Source of the DNA: an uncultured Alphaproteobacteria bacterium
GTDB taxonomy: Bacteria > Pseudomonadota > Alphaproteobacteria > RF32 > CAG-239
NCBI GenBank assembly: GCA_934254675.1
Contig: CAKQLP010000008.1
Span: 1-64,000 of the forward strand
DNA length: 64,000 bases
Reading direction: 5' to 3'
In this document: positions 1 to 9,085 of the stretch, one piece after another
Layout of the letters: the number at the start of each line of letters is the position of its first letter
Position numbering within the stretch: position 1 is the first letter of the stretch
Translations under genes and position numbers: made by a program
The notes under the pieces: generated by a model
Seen by the model: only the letters and a program-made list of their open reading frames with translations
Told to the model about the DNA's origin: nothing
Database searches by the model: none

Positions 1-407
1 CTCATCATTGATAATGGTTCTTGTGTAATTCTGTTCTGAAAAATATTGTGTATCATTGTTTTACAATCCTCTAATGCAAATAATAAAATAAAAAAATTTA
101 GCCAAAGTTTTTAATTCACCCTTATTTTTTAAGGGTGCCATATTTTCTCTATTTTTTGGGTCTTTGCTAATACAAAGTAGGCATCTGCCATTCAGCGTAT
201 TATGCTTAAAGCCGACTTTAGAATTTCAGCAACTTCAAGCATCTGAAATTGCTTACCTATTCCCTATTTATGATTATATCACAACACATTGCCGCTTTGC
301 AATTTTTTCGAAAAATATTAAAAAAATAAAAGCAATAAAAAAAATTCAGTATTACAATAGGTTATAAAACAGAAAATAAGACGATTTTATAAAGTCGCAA
401 AATTAAT

Positions 408-436
408 TTGACAGCCGTTTTTTCCTATGATATTCG
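408..436 (+). promoter_or_regulatory. sigma70-type promoter
   Basis: A perfect TTGACA (408-413) stands 17 bases before TATTCG (431-436). It points at a short stretch with no convincing reading frame that ends in a clear terminator at 556-583, so it may drive a small RNA. The -10 match is only moderate. Confidence 0.4.
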
Positions 437-442
437 ATAAAC

Positions 443-583
443 AATGCTGATGCAATTTTTGAGAAAAAAGTCAGATTTTTGAAGAAAATATCAAGTAATA
501 TCATAGTGATACAGCGGTTAAAGTAGATTATCCAGCCGCCCCAGCCATAACAGATAAGCCACCTTTTGAGGTGGCTTTTTTCT
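443..583 (+). ncRNA. candidate small RNA of about 140 nt
   Basis: The interval runs from the expected start of the promoter at 408-436 to the end of the terminator at 556-583. No open frame with a ribosome binding site lies inside. A GCGG...CCGC pairing is visible around 496-535. I do not recognise the family; the case rests only on promoter plus terminator without a gene between them. It could also be the tail of a decayed gene. Confidence 0.25.
556..583 (+). terminator. intrinsic terminator
   Basis: AAGCCACC and GGTGGCTT pair around a TTTTGA loop and are followed by a run of T. It ends whatever is transcribed rightward from about 443. Confidence 0.75.
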
Positions 584-949
584 TTATTTTACAAGGCTTT
601 CAGGCTAGTCCGTGTAAGTCAAATTAAAAACAGCCTCTCCCCGCCATTTACACGGACCAGTTATATCGAGTTTCCTTATTTTTCAAATATTTATGCAATT
701 TCATCTCCCCAAAGATGCAATAACGTGATTTCGGGAGAAGATGAACTTCATTTACTTGAGGGAAAGAAGTTAAATTTCATTGCAAATATGTTTTGTCACT
801 TTCTTGGTCATACTCAAAAAAGTGAAAATACTGCCTAAAATATCCCTATAACTTCATTATAGAGAAATGAAAATATACTAGTATTTTGTGAGGTATTAAT
901 TTTATTTTTATTTTTTCTACTATATAATTAAATTCAGTATGGAGATATT
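584..949. other. gap without a confident gene
   Basis: An open frame covers 566-838 on the plus strand but begins inside the terminator and has no ribosome binding site. Its last 50 codons have a protein-like composition, so a decayed gene is possible. The stretch also holds a 10-bp inverted repeat (608-617 and 648-657). Nothing else is recognisable. Confidence 0.5.
608..657. repeat. 10-bp perfect inverted repeat, 30-base spacer
   Basis: GTCCGTGTAA at 608-617 is matched by TTACACGGAC at 648-657. It could be a protein-binding site or the remains of a mobile-element end. It is not a terminator, because no T-run follows. Confidence 0.5.
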
Positions 950-1152
950 ATGAAGGATTACGAAGCAAAAATCAAATTATCGCTCATTCAATATTTGTTG
1001 CGAACCGACAAATAACTAACTGCATTTTAGATGGTGAAACATTAAAATATGAGATTAAAGCACCTTTTGATAAGCTCCTCTCCTGCTCCAACTATAAGAA
1101 ATGGAAAGATATTACTATGGAGAATTTGGAAGAATTTGAGAATATGAAATAA
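950..1152 (+). pseudogene. small ORF broken by a one-base loss
   Basis: A GGAG ribosome binding site (941-944) precedes ATG at 950. The frame stops after 21 codons at 1015. Another frame then carries protein-like sequence (DGETLKYEIKAPFDKLL) to a stop at 1150-1152. The whole is 203 bases, one short of an intact 67-residue gene, so a single deleted base near 1010 would explain it. I recognise no family. A sequencing error, or chance open frames, are the alternatives. Confidence 0.35.
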
Positions 1153-1156
1153 TCTA

Positions 1157-1765
1157 TTACTTAAGTTCACAATTTAGTAGTTTCTGTAATTCTGTAAGCT
1201 CTTTATGACGATTAGGCATTCTATCCGCTTGTTCACAAATTGCTCCCCAATAATCATCTGCTAAGATTTTGGATATATTTTGTATTTTATAAAAATTCTC
1301 ATTCTTAATGTTAAAAATACGTTGATAAATATCAGCTAATATTTTCATAACATCATCAATAAGCATAAGTATATCATCACAATATATATTTATATTGTCA
1401 TCTTCCTTTATATTATGGCATAAAGAATCTCTAAACCTTTTTACTCTTTTAGCCTCCTCAGAATCAAACAACTTCTTATATCGAGAATACATTGCATCAG
1501 CATATTGTTTATATTTATCATTTTGTTGCAAATCTTTAATAACTCTCTCTAGAGTTAATTTATTTTTTCCTTGGGGTTCAATCAAGCTTTTTGCTGCTAT
1601 TATAGCTCTTTCCCTAATAGAGTAATAAGAATAATCAAATAAAAAATTGCTTGTTTTACGTTTATCATTTGCAATTGGAACAATAATCAAAAACATAACA
1701 GAATCAAGATATGCTCTTAAAACAGCAGAAGATAAAGCATCAAGATTTTTCCTATATTCTTGCAT
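1157..1765 (-). CDS. HEPN/AbiU2-like putative ribonuclease
   Basis: This 202-residue, mostly helical protein carries R112-D-S-L-C-H117-N118, a good match to the R-x4-6-H signature of HEPN ribonucleases. It is followed by a helix rich in I, D and L (IYCDDILMLIDDVMKIL), as in AbiU2-type abortive-infection proteins. HEPN proteins of that kind cut RNA and often act as toxins; that this one does is inferred from the motif only. It lies 78 bases downstream of the DUF6119 gene on the same strand, so the two are probably one transcript. The start follows the first good ATG, but the ribosome binding site is weak. It could instead be an inactive HEPN relative. Confidence 0.5.
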   Translation of the reverse strand: MQEYRKNLDALSSAVLRAYLDSVMFLIIVPIANDKRKTSNFLFDYSYYSIRERAIIAAKSLIEPQGKNKLTLERVIKDLQQNDKYKQYADAMYSRYKKLFDSEEAKRVKRFRDSLCHNIKEDDNINIYCDDILMLIDDVMKILADIYQRIFNIKNENFYKIQNISKILADDYWGAICEQADRMPNRHKELTELQKLLNCELK

Positions 1766-1843
1766 ATTATAAACTTCAGATATAAAATTTCTTAATCATT
1801 TTACTTTAGGTATTTCCCATAATTAACAAATGCAGGCACCTTT

Positions 1844-3508
1844 TTATGCCGCCATACTATCGTATGAATTTTTTATAACATCAAAGCATACATTAACATT
1901 CATCTCTTGACATAATCTATCACAAACACTGTTTAAATTAACTTTGCTAAAAAATGGGATATTTAGACTTTGGCTTCCTGATTTTGTAATAATCCCATAT
2001 ACAACATCATATTTTCTAGCATTCCCTTCAAAAGAAAAAGCACTTCCTTTAAGGCTAGATATTTTTTGTTCTACTTTTCTTCGGAACTTTCCATCTCGAA
2101 TAAGCAGTTGCATAGAAACTAATCCCTGAGAAAACAGATGACTTAAAACACTAGACCCAGAATACTTCTTTATATGAATTAATTTTTTGTTATTTTCATC
2201 TAAAATATCGCACACTTCAATTTGGCTCTGTCCACCCCCATAAAATACAGTGTTTCTGTCAAGACAAATAAGATTTTTTTGCTTTGATAATTCTTTATTA
2301 TACTCATCTTCATCTTTATAATTACAATCAATAAAGTTTAGACCTGATTTATTATTAAAATAACTCTCAAACTTTTTATTTGTTTCATCTTGAAAGCTTT
2401 TATTAATCTCATACCAATTTTTATTAATCAGCACAAATGTTTTGCCATCTAGTTCTAACTCTGCATTTAAACATTGAAACGCATCCCAACAATGTAAATA
2501 TCCATCACCTTTGGCATTTTTAGCATAAATATGCGATTGCTTTAATTTTTCTATATTAAAAACTGCTTCTTCCTTTCTTTTTATATATTGCTTATATTCT
2601 ATTAAATTTAAATCATCTTTTAAAACCGTCGTTTGGCGACCAAAATAAAAACCTTCAATATCTTCCCATCTTACAATTTCAGGAACAGCAAACCATATTT
2701 GATCACTTTCTTCAGTAATATCAGCTAATTTCCTGTCTAATTCATTATTTAATTTTTCAAGCAAAATATTATCATGTTTAATATACGATACATTATCAAT
2801 CCAAGCAAAACCTTTGCGTTTATACTTTTGAGCGTCATACGCAATAACGGAAAGCTTAAGAATTTTATCAACATTCTTAATATTTGCTTTTGCATTAACA
2901 GAAAAGCTATTACTACCACTTATCGTTTTGCCAATATATTCTATAAGAATTTTATCTTTTTTGTTTTTATCATCAAAATTTCCTGTAATACCAGTTAATA
3001 TATCGGTTTGATAATCTAATGTAAAATCTACCTGAGAACCTTTTTTAGATAATTGTTGGCTCGTTTGTTTAGGAGAAGAAGATATATCATATTTAGAAAT
3101 TTTTCTTAAACCATTATTACTTGAAACTAAATTCAAAACACACTTTAAACCAAAATTAGGTACAAATGCATCACTTTTTAATAATTGAAAACCACTACCA
3201 AATGTAATGGCAAACAAATGATCTGTTCCTCGATATTTTATTTTCTTTAAAAACACAGCTTGTGAGGACGCTGTATTAAAAATGTTATATTCTCCTTCTG
3301 TTCCATCTTCTTTTTTGTATGTTTGAATAAAATTCTGTTTAAAGAAGCCTTCCACCCAATCAGGAACGTGAATATTTTTAGGATTATAATATAATGTTCC
3401 TTCTGAAAGTTTTATCTTTTTATATGTTTCAATATTATCCTTAAATACATCTGACAATCCTTTGGATTTTTTTATATAATAAATATTCAACTTGTTCTTT
3501 TCAGCCAT
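1844..3508 (-). CDS. DUF6119 / TIGR04141 family protein
   Basis: The 554-residue product starts NKLNIYYIKKSKGLSDVF and continues with blocks I recognise as the TIGR04141 'sporadically distributed' (DUF6119) family, including a C-terminal region with ITKSGSQSLNIPFFSKVNL. Members are patchily distributed and found near phage-defence genes; their biochemical role is, to my knowledge, not settled. It has no signal peptide or membrane segment, so it is cytoplasmic. It is the first gene of a two-gene leftward unit with the HEPN-like gene. Codon use is very AT-rich, as in the rest of the island, which fits horizontal transfer. Confidence 0.7.
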   Translation of the reverse strand: MAEKNKLNIYYIKKSKGLSDVFKDNIETYKKIKLSEGTLYYNPKNIHVPDWVEGFFKQNFIQTYKKEDGTEGEYNIFNTASSQAVFLKKIKYRGTDHLFAITFGSGFQLLKSDAFVPNFGLKCVLNLVSSNNGLRKISKYDISSSPKQTSQQLSKKGSQVDFTLDYQTDILTGITGNFDDKNKKDKILIEYIGKTISGSNSFSVNAKANIKNVDKILKLSVIAYDAQKYKRKGFAWIDNVSYIKHDNILLEKLNNELDRKLADITEESDQIWFAVPEIVRWEDIEGFYFGRQTTVLKDDLNLIEYKQYIKRKEEAVFNIEKLKQSHIYAKNAKGDGYLHCWDAFQCLNAELELDGKTFVLINKNWYEINKSFQDETNKKFESYFNNKSGLNFIDCNYKDEDEYNKELSKQKNLICLDRNTVFYGGGQSQIEVCDILDENNKKLIHIKKYSGSSVLSHLFSQGLVSMQLLIRDGKFRRKVEQKISSLKGSAFSFEGNARKYDVVYGIITKSGSQSLNIPFFSKVNLNSVCDRLCQEMNVNVCFDVIKNSYDSMAA

Positions 3509-3915
3509 TATAGTTCTCTATTGTAATTATAATCTAATTATTATCTAGGGATTTTATTTTGAAGAAGCAAGAGGATAGACAAATAAATTGCAAAAAACAT
3601 TAAATTACACGTTATAAATATACTCGGAAACTGCACGTCGTCTCCAGCCACAGTTCAAAAATCGCCATTTTTGGCGATTTTTTCTTTTTAAATCAACAAC
3701 TTAGCCGAGTCCGAAAATTAGGCTTTAAATATACCATATACCGGATAATCTTCGAACTTTCTGCAGAGAGAAGATAAGAAAATCAAAGAATTAAGTTCTA
3801 ATAATATCCAGACACCTATGGGCATTTTTGTTAAAAAGAACCATGATTTTAGTTGCATTAAAAATTTTTAAAACTAATATAGGTTCATCTTAAACCAAAA
3901 ATAAAGGAACTATAA
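3509..3915. other. gap with a terminator and no gene
   Basis: A hairpin AATCGCC-ATTTTT-GGCGATT with a long T-run (3657-3688) points rightward but has no coding gene before it. An untested short transcript from the TTGCAA/TATAAA region near 3587-3617 is possible. From 3700 to 3900 I see no open frame with a start. Divergent promoters for the DUF6119 and GIY-YIG genes must lie here, but neither is clear-cut. Confidence 0.4.
3657..3688 (+). terminator. intrinsic terminator, orphan
   Basis: The 7-bp stem AATCGCC/GGCGATT is followed by TTTTTTCTTTTT. No recognised gene lies upstream on the plus strand, so it may end a short RNA or be left from a deleted gene. Confidence 0.6.
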
Positions 3916-4752
3916 ATGCCAGGAAAAACAATACAAATATTTTTACCGGATGGAAATCCTAAAGGTGTTAAAAAAGCTTCAATAACAACCGATAAAGTTG
4001 AAGTAATTCAAATACCAAGAGCTTCCCTTTCTGAAAACAATAAATTGTTGGCGTTTAATGGTGTTTATATTTTAGTTGACAGTCTAAAAGTTGAAAAACC
4101 TGAAATTTATATAGGTAAAGGAAATGTTAAAAGCAGAACATATTCTCACGACAACAAAAAAGATTTTTGGAATATGCTTTTCGCAATTAGGCTAAAAGAT
4201 GAAACTGGCTTCAATGATGCTCATAACAGTTATCTTGAATATTATTTCGTAAAGAAAGCACATGATTTAAATCAAGCTATTATGAATGAAAACAAACAAC
4301 TCCCCAAATGTCCTAATCTAACAGAAGAAATTCTTTCTGAATTATCTTATTACATTCAAACAATTGAGATTCTATTGTCGACATTGGGATTAAAATGTTT
4401 TCAACCTCTTGAGAATAACGAAAAAACGGAAAAAGATATTTTTACTTGCTCTGATAAATATGGTAATATAGGTAAAGGTGAATATACAGAAGAAGGATTT
4501 TTATTGTATAAAGGATCTATCTGTAAATTAGAATTGCATCCAGGAACTGACAAGCTATCTCAACGAGATGAACTGATTGCTTCCGGATCATTGAAAAAAC
4601 AAGGGGACCATTATGTTCTACAAGAAAATAAACTTTTTGCATCTGTATCTTCTGCAGCTACTATTGTATTAGGCAGAAGAGCCAATGGCTGGCTAGAATG
4701 GAAAAACAGTGAAGGTAAAACTCTTGATGAATTAGAAAGAAAACATTCTTAA
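3916..4752 (+). CDS. GIY-YIG nuclease-like protein with C-terminal DUF4357
   Basis: The 278-residue protein has a divergent GIY-YIG core: GVYILVD near residue 49 stands for GIY and EIYIGKG near 63 for YIG, followed by R/H-rich SRTYSHDNK. The C-terminal third (RDELIASGSLKKQGDHYVL, then AATIVLGRRANGWLEWKNS) matches DUF4357, which is often joined to GIY-YIG domains. Such proteins are annotated as putative nucleases; the activity here is inferred. An AAAGGAACTATAA ribosome-binding region sits just before the ATG. It stands alone on the plus strand within the accessory island, and a defence or DNA-processing role is only a guess. Confidence 0.75.
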   Translation: MPGKTIQIFLPDGNPKGVKKASITTDKVEVIQIPRASLSENNKLLAFNGVYILVDSLKVEKPEIYIGKGNVKSRTYSHDNKKDFWNMLFAIRLKDETGFNDAHNSYLEYYFVKKAHDLNQAIMNENKQLPKCPNLTEEILSELSYYIQTIEILLSTLGLKCFQPLENNEKTEKDIFTCSDKYGNIGKGEYTEEGFLLYKGSICKLELHPGTDKLSQRDELIASGSLKKQGDHYVLQENKLFASVSSAATIVLGRRANGWLEWKNSEGKTLDELERKHS

Positions 4753-4986
4753 GTTCGATATAAAGCTGATTTTATTGCCCAATTTTGTTACAAAATGCCT
4801 TATAGTAACTAAATTTAATTTTTCTAATAAATATACAGAATATGAAAAGCTGGATATTAGGAAACTATCAACCAACACGATTATCATATTTAACTTCCAA
4901 GACCAAGTGAACAATGGCATCAGGTAAACCACGGCAAACCACTTTTTTACACACTCTAAAAAAGGCTTAGGATTATATGACATTAA

Positions 4987-5784
4987 CTATTTCACAATAT
5001 GAGCTTCTTCAAACATAATAGCACCATCGTAGTCAAATTCTTCTTTATTCTTATATACGCCAAACTCATAAGGTTTCATATCTATTGGACCGACATAGTT
5101 TACAAAAAATACATATTCGGAATTACCAGATTTAAAATGATATTCTGTATTATTAGCTGAACCGAGATATGCAACTTTTCCGTCTGAAATTAATATTTCT
5201 GGTTTATCTGACATTTTGCCGTCTTTATTCCATAACGCCAAGCGATACTGACTGTTATAATACTCATCGGTATTGCTTCTATCTATGCGAACTAATTTTG
5301 TATCTGTTTTGAAAATACCTATATTCTCATCATATTTTCGTAAAGGTTCATATATTGTATTTTTGTCATTTTCATACCATTTTGCAACATATTCTCTTGC
5401 TTTATCCGTGTAGTAATTGGTAGCTTTCAGCCTTCCATCTTCACTAAGCCACAACATTCCACTATAAAGCATTATACCACGCCAACCAACTTCTTCCCAA
5501 TCTTCAATTTTTGAATCACTTATAGCTTGTTTCAACTCACTATCGAAAAGCATTTCATAATTATTGATAAAATCTTCTTTATTTTCAATATCCGGCAGAG
5601 GATTTCTCATCGTGTATGGATATTCAACATAATCTGCAATAATTTTCGGATTATCGGTTTTTACAGCATCTTTGAATTTTTGCACAACTTGAGCCAATTT
5701 ATTTTGACTATCTTCAATATTATCATTCGCATAACATATATTAAAACTTATCAGATAAAGAATAATTAACAAAAATTTTTTCAT
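4987..5784 (-). CDS. secreted NTF2-like protein of unknown function
   Basis: The 265-residue protein begins with a typical Sec signal peptide (MKKFLLIILYLISFNICYA, cleavage after residue 19). The first half looks like an NTF2/SnoaL-type alpha+beta fold: a helical stretch (QKFKDAVKTDNPKIIADYV), then YPYTMRNP and a GIMLYSGMLWL strand region. Proteins of this sort are found in the periplasm of many proteobacteria without a known role. The second half is unrecognised. It is followed downstream by no clear partner; upstream lies the ATPase remnant 12 bases away. Confidence 0.65.
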   Translation of the reverse strand: MKKFLLIILYLISFNICYANDNIEDSQNKLAQVVQKFKDAVKTDNPKIIADYVEYPYTMRNPLPDIENKEDFINNYEMLFDSELKQAISDSKIEDWEEVGWRGIMLYSGMLWLSEDGRLKATNYYTDKAREYVAKWYENDKNTIYEPLRKYDENIGIFKTDTKLVRIDRSNTDEYYNSQYRLALWNKDGKMSDKPEILISDGKVAYLGSANNTEYHFKSGNSEYVFFVNYVGPIDMKPYEFGVYKNKEEFDYDGAIMFEEAHIVK

Positions 5785-5796
5785 ATCATAACTCCA

Positions 5797-6021
5797 TCAC
5801 ACTTGTCCAAGCAACCAATCTAGTACATTTAAGCGTTTGATACCATTATTTTCACCAGAGCCATAATCCATAGAAAGTATGAATTTCGGGTAATTGTCCT
5901 CAATAGCTTCAAGTGGAGCAAGTTTACGTTCCAAGGTATCACTACCCAATACATTTTGAGCAACTTGATAATATTCAACTATACCCCAACTCTTTTTTGA
6001 GATAAAATCAACTTCAGCCAA
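5797..6021 (-). pseudogene. C-terminal remnant of an AAA ATPase with DUF4143
   Basis: The 74 codons match only the tail of the DUF4143 ATPase family: EVDFISKK, then an YYQVA strand, TLERKLAPLEAIEDNYPKF and the terminal LNVLDWLLG. Family members are about 400 residues, so more than 300 N-terminal residues including the P-loop are missing. The frame opens with TTG and has no ribosome binding site. It is thus a fragment left by deletion or recombination, marking the island as reworked DNA. Confidence 0.75.
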
Positions 6022-6462
6022 TTTTTATTGTAAAACCATTAAGTTCATATAATCAAAGAATAACCAATTTGTCAATTGGTTATTCTTTGATAAAATTCAT
6101 AATTATCTTCTACGAGCCATTCGGAGGTAAGAGATAATTCACGTGTAATTTCTGTCATTGTTTCTTCCTTTCAGCTAAAATTAGAAATTTACATCTCAAC
6201 TTTAACAAAAAGGAAATAGTCTGTATATGCCCTACATCATGCGGGAATTAGGCTTTATCATGCAGAAGCTTTTTAAATTCACGATTGTTTTGTTACGCCA
6301 ACTGTCTTAATTTGTTCTTTTGATTTTGCTCAACATATCTAACATCACAACGTCTTTTTCTTTGAGCTTTGTAAAACTTTCATCTGGCAACAATGCAATC
6401 ATAATCACTATGCACTTTGATTGGACAACAGGTTTGTTTGGGGACATGAGAGAGGATGATTA
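6022..6462. other. gap with decayed sequence
   Basis: Apart from the inverted repeat at 6053-6090 and a 28-codon leftward frame (6158-6072) with a GGAAG ribosome binding site, I see no gene. The region looks like debris around the deleted ATPase gene. It also holds the 3' flank of the DUF262 gene. Confidence 0.45.
6053..6090. repeat. 17-bp perfect inverted repeat
   Basis: Positions 6053-6069 (TCAAAGAATAACCAATT) and 6074-6090 are exact reverse complements around a TGTC loop. The T-run is weak on both sides, so it is a poor terminator. It may be a mobile-element end or a transcript-stabilising hairpin. Confidence 0.7.
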
Positions 6463-8208
6463 TCATTTCACTTGCAAATCATCGTCTTTTAATCCAAATA
6501 AATTACAAAGCTCTTTTTTCATTAAATCTTTTCGTTTATCAAAGAAAATATCAAAATCTTTTAACTCCAATGATACACCTTCGGGAAAATATTTAATAGT
6601 ATTACCTGCAGAGATCCAATCTTTAAGAGGTGTCTTGTTTTTACTTTCGTTTTCATTACCTTCTAAAAATTGCAAATTCGGAAGTAGATTTCTCTTTTTT
6701 TGCCATTCTCTTACTTTATCGTCTGGTAATTCAAGACTTTTAATGTTTTTATTTTCAAAGCTAACATATGGATGACAGTGATCTTGATGAAATGATACTT
6801 GGTTTAATTTAAGATTGGGGTACAGTAAAGAGAGCAAGACATAAGTATTTTGTCCTTTTTCGTAGTTATCCAACCAATGCTCAATTTCTTTTTTGGTTAC
6901 GTTAAAATTCCTATCACCTGTTAAAGTTACATCTGAAAATAGAGAAAGCGAAAATGCTGTTTTTTTGCAATCTAACGATCTTAGGGCATTCCTTGTATTA
7001 TTTAGTGCACTATTACTGGCAACACCAAATAATCTTTTTGCCATAGAAACAGAAATAAATTTCTTAACTTCTTTTTTAGCATCTGCATCGCGAAGTTTAC
7101 CTCCTTTATAGAGGTAGTAAGCTATGGGCATAGTCGCATTATAAGAAGTTAATGTTTCATCGGAAAGACCAATTTCTACTAGTGTATCAACCATATTTTC
7201 CAATGCGCTTTTAACTGTATTCCAATTTGTTCGAATATCATTTATGGTCTTTTTTGTCAGAGATTGAATTTTTAAGTTGGTATTAGCATCTACCAGAACA
7301 AGAGCTAATCGCATCAGATAATCTCTATTAAAATGAAAACCATCTCCCTTTGAATTTATTGATTTTATTAGATTGTCAATTTCTTCTTTTCCTTCTTTCC
7401 AACCATCAATTAATGTAGAAAATAAAAGATCTGATTTAGCTAGTTTTTTACCAGTTGAATTAACACGAACAAAAATATCTAAAGCTTCATCATAGTCATT
7501 TTCTTTAATACAATAATAGTGTATTAATCCTCCCTCAGAAGAAGCATGTAATCGATTAAACAACACAGATAAGTCATGTTTTGTTTCTTTGCTGTACCCC
7601 TTTTCGATAAGATCCTCTATGTACTCTCCTAAATCATCAAAAGCTAGAATTTCTTTGACTTTATACCAATTTCCACTTTTTAACTCATCTGCAGAGAGAA
7701 AAGAAAATCTTTTCGGAGGATTTTCATCATCTTTTTCCGAGCAATTATAGAAATTCAAATTATAATAAAGTTCTCTTTTTATCCATGAATTTGGATTTTG
7801 TTGTGCATATCCTCTTCCACCTTTAAATGATATGTATGTTCCTCTGAGTGCGATGTTTAATGAAGTAATACGTTGCTGACCATCAAGAACTATATAATAG
7901 GCTTTTTCATCACTTTCTGAACCAAATAACTCAGGAGCTTTATCATTTTTTGGGGTGTTGTCTTTTTTGAACTCACGGATAAAATAATAAAGGTTAGGTT
8001 TTTCTTTATTTAAAATGGTTCGTGAAGTTTCCCACATTATGCACGAACCGACGGGATATTCATCTACAATTGATTCAAACAATTTTTCTATATCCGAGTA
8101 ATCCCAAACATATTCCCTCTGAATATCAGGTAAAAGCATATGTCCACTATTCACAAACTCAAGAGCTGTTAGTACACTCATATCTTCATATTTATTCTTC
8201 GTAGCCAT
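6463..8208 (-). CDS. DUF262-HNH protein, GmrSD-like type IV restriction enzyme
   Basis: The 581-residue protein has a DUF262 (GmrS-like ParB/sulfiredoxin) domain at the N-terminus: DIQREYVWD at 28-36 and the nucleotide-binding LDGQQRIT at 108-115, then the NSTGKKLAKSDLLFS block. The C-terminus holds an HNH-like DUF1524 core with FHQDHCHP (473-480) and NLQFLEGNENESKNK about 30 residues on. Two-domain proteins of this design (GmrSD, SspE, BrxU) cleave modified or unmodified phage DNA using nucleotide hydrolysis; that activity here is inferred from motif conservation. It is a stand-alone gene with no modification partner in the window. Confidence 0.75.
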   Translation of the reverse strand: MATKNKYEDMSVLTALEFVNSGHMLLPDIQREYVWDYSDIEKLFESIVDEYPVGSCIMWETSRTILNKEKPNLYYFIREFKKDNTPKNDKAPELFGSESDEKAYYIVLDGQQRITSLNIALRGTYISFKGGRGYAQQNPNSWIKRELYYNLNFYNCSEKDDENPPKRFSFLSADELKSGNWYKVKEILAFDDLGEYIEDLIEKGYSKETKHDLSVLFNRLHASSEGGLIHYYCIKENDYDEALDIFVRVNSTGKKLAKSDLLFSTLIDGWKEGKEEIDNLIKSINSKGDGFHFNRDYLMRLALVLVDANTNLKIQSLTKKTINDIRTNWNTVKSALENMVDTLVEIGLSDETLTSYNATMPIAYYLYKGGKLRDADAKKEVKKFISVSMAKRLFGVASNSALNNTRNALRSLDCKKTAFSLSLFSDVTLTGDRNFNVTKKEIEHWLDNYEKGQNTYVLLSLLYPNLKLNQVSFHQDHCHPYVSFENKNIKSLELPDDKVREWQKKRNLLPNLQFLEGNENESKNKTPLKDWISAGNTIKYFPEGVSLELKDFDIFFDKRKDLMKKELCNLFGLKDDDLQVK

Positions 8209-8433
8209 TATAAAAACCTCACTTTACTTTTCTATAAACAAGTCATTTTATATTATCATTAAAAATCCCTAATGCAACAACAAATCAAAACCATTATCAA
8301 TGACAATCTTTATAGAAAGCCGATATGCTCTGTTGTAATAACAGGTGTCTTTTACCATCGTTACATTTCAAGCATTTTAATCAGCTCATCTTTGTCATCC
8401 AATTTAACTAATTAAATTAATTATTTGCTTATT

Positions 8434-8904
8434 TTATACAAGTATATTGCCATTTGCATCGGCACGTTTGAAACAAGCTACCATAAATTCTAAAAATGCA
8501 AAAAACGCAGGAATAAAAGTCCAACTGAATAAAAAATAAAGTGTTCCGCTTAGAGGATAACCTGTATAAAATCGATGAGCACCAATTCCTCCTAAAAAAA
8601 ATGCCCAAAATAAAAACCACCCTTTATTAACAACATGAACATCTGTAGATGCATTATAATTTAACCCTTGATTATTTGAATTCTGATTATTTGCCACATT
8701 TATCACAATTCCTTCAGGATTAATTCCTTGAACTACCGGTTTAGATTTTTTAGACACAATAACTTCATTTTCTGTTTTAAACACATCTACTTCATCGCCA
8801 ATTACCGGTATAAAATTACAATCAGAGAGTCTCGCTTCTGTTGTAGATAAATCATCATTGCCAATAATTACAGAAGTTGTATTTATTTTAATAATTCTAG
8901 ACAT
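8434..8904 (-). CDS. TM2-domain membrane protein
   Basis: The 156-residue protein has a cytoplasmic N-terminal part (1-90) with short beta-rich sequence, then a TM2 domain: a transmembrane helix with FLGGIGAHRFYTGYP, a second helix (LYFLFSWTFIPAFFAF) and a polar tail. The G-x-H-R-F-Y motif between the helices is diagnostic for TM2. The role of bacterial TM2 proteins is not known in general. It has an AGGAATAAAAATG start region. The N-terminal extension is unusual for the family. Confidence 0.75.
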   Translation of the reverse strand: MSRIIKINTTSVIIGNDDLSTTEARLSDCNFIPVIGDEVDVFKTENEVIVSKKSKPVVQGINPEGIVINVANNQNSNNQGLNYNASTDVHVVNKGWFLFWAFFLGGIGAHRFYTGYPLSGTLYFLFSWTFIPAFFAFLEFMVACFKRADANGNILV

Positions 8905-9085
8905 TTTTATTCCTTTCTATCATATATTTTTATATAGTGTTATATTCATATGTCATATTTGTTCTCCAAATTCTAAATTATTGCTATTCTATACATCCTT
9001 TATTAAATTTTATTATATAATCTGAATATAATAGAATATGACAAAGATATGATAATGAACAAAATATTAAAAACATTGAGGGCTA

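Noticed and set aside
164..367. 67-codon plus-strand frame
   Set aside because: No ribosome binding site, low-complexity lysine/isoleucine end, and no family resemblance.
566..838. 90-codon plus-strand frame
   Set aside because: Starts inside a terminator hairpin with no ribosome binding site; at most the remains of a gene.
500..3660. Two CCAGCC-A sequences before terminators (near 530-547 and 3641-3651) that look like tRNA 3' ends
   Set aside because: No T-loop or acceptor pairing can be made, so neither is a tRNA or a convincing attachment site.
4732..4983. 83-codon minus-strand frame with hydrophobic stretches
   Set aside because: Runs into the 3' end of the GIY-YIG gene, has no ribosome binding site and no similarity to a known family; could be a fragment, not enough to call.
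6072..6158. 28-codon minus-strand frame (MTEITRELSLTSEW start) with a GGAAG site
   Set aside because: Too short and unrecognised; it ends inside the inverted repeat, so it is treated as debris.
8340..8420. Minus-strand VKLDDKDELIKMLEM-like peptide
   Set aside because: Only 16 codons after a stop; may be a gene remnant but cannot be supported.
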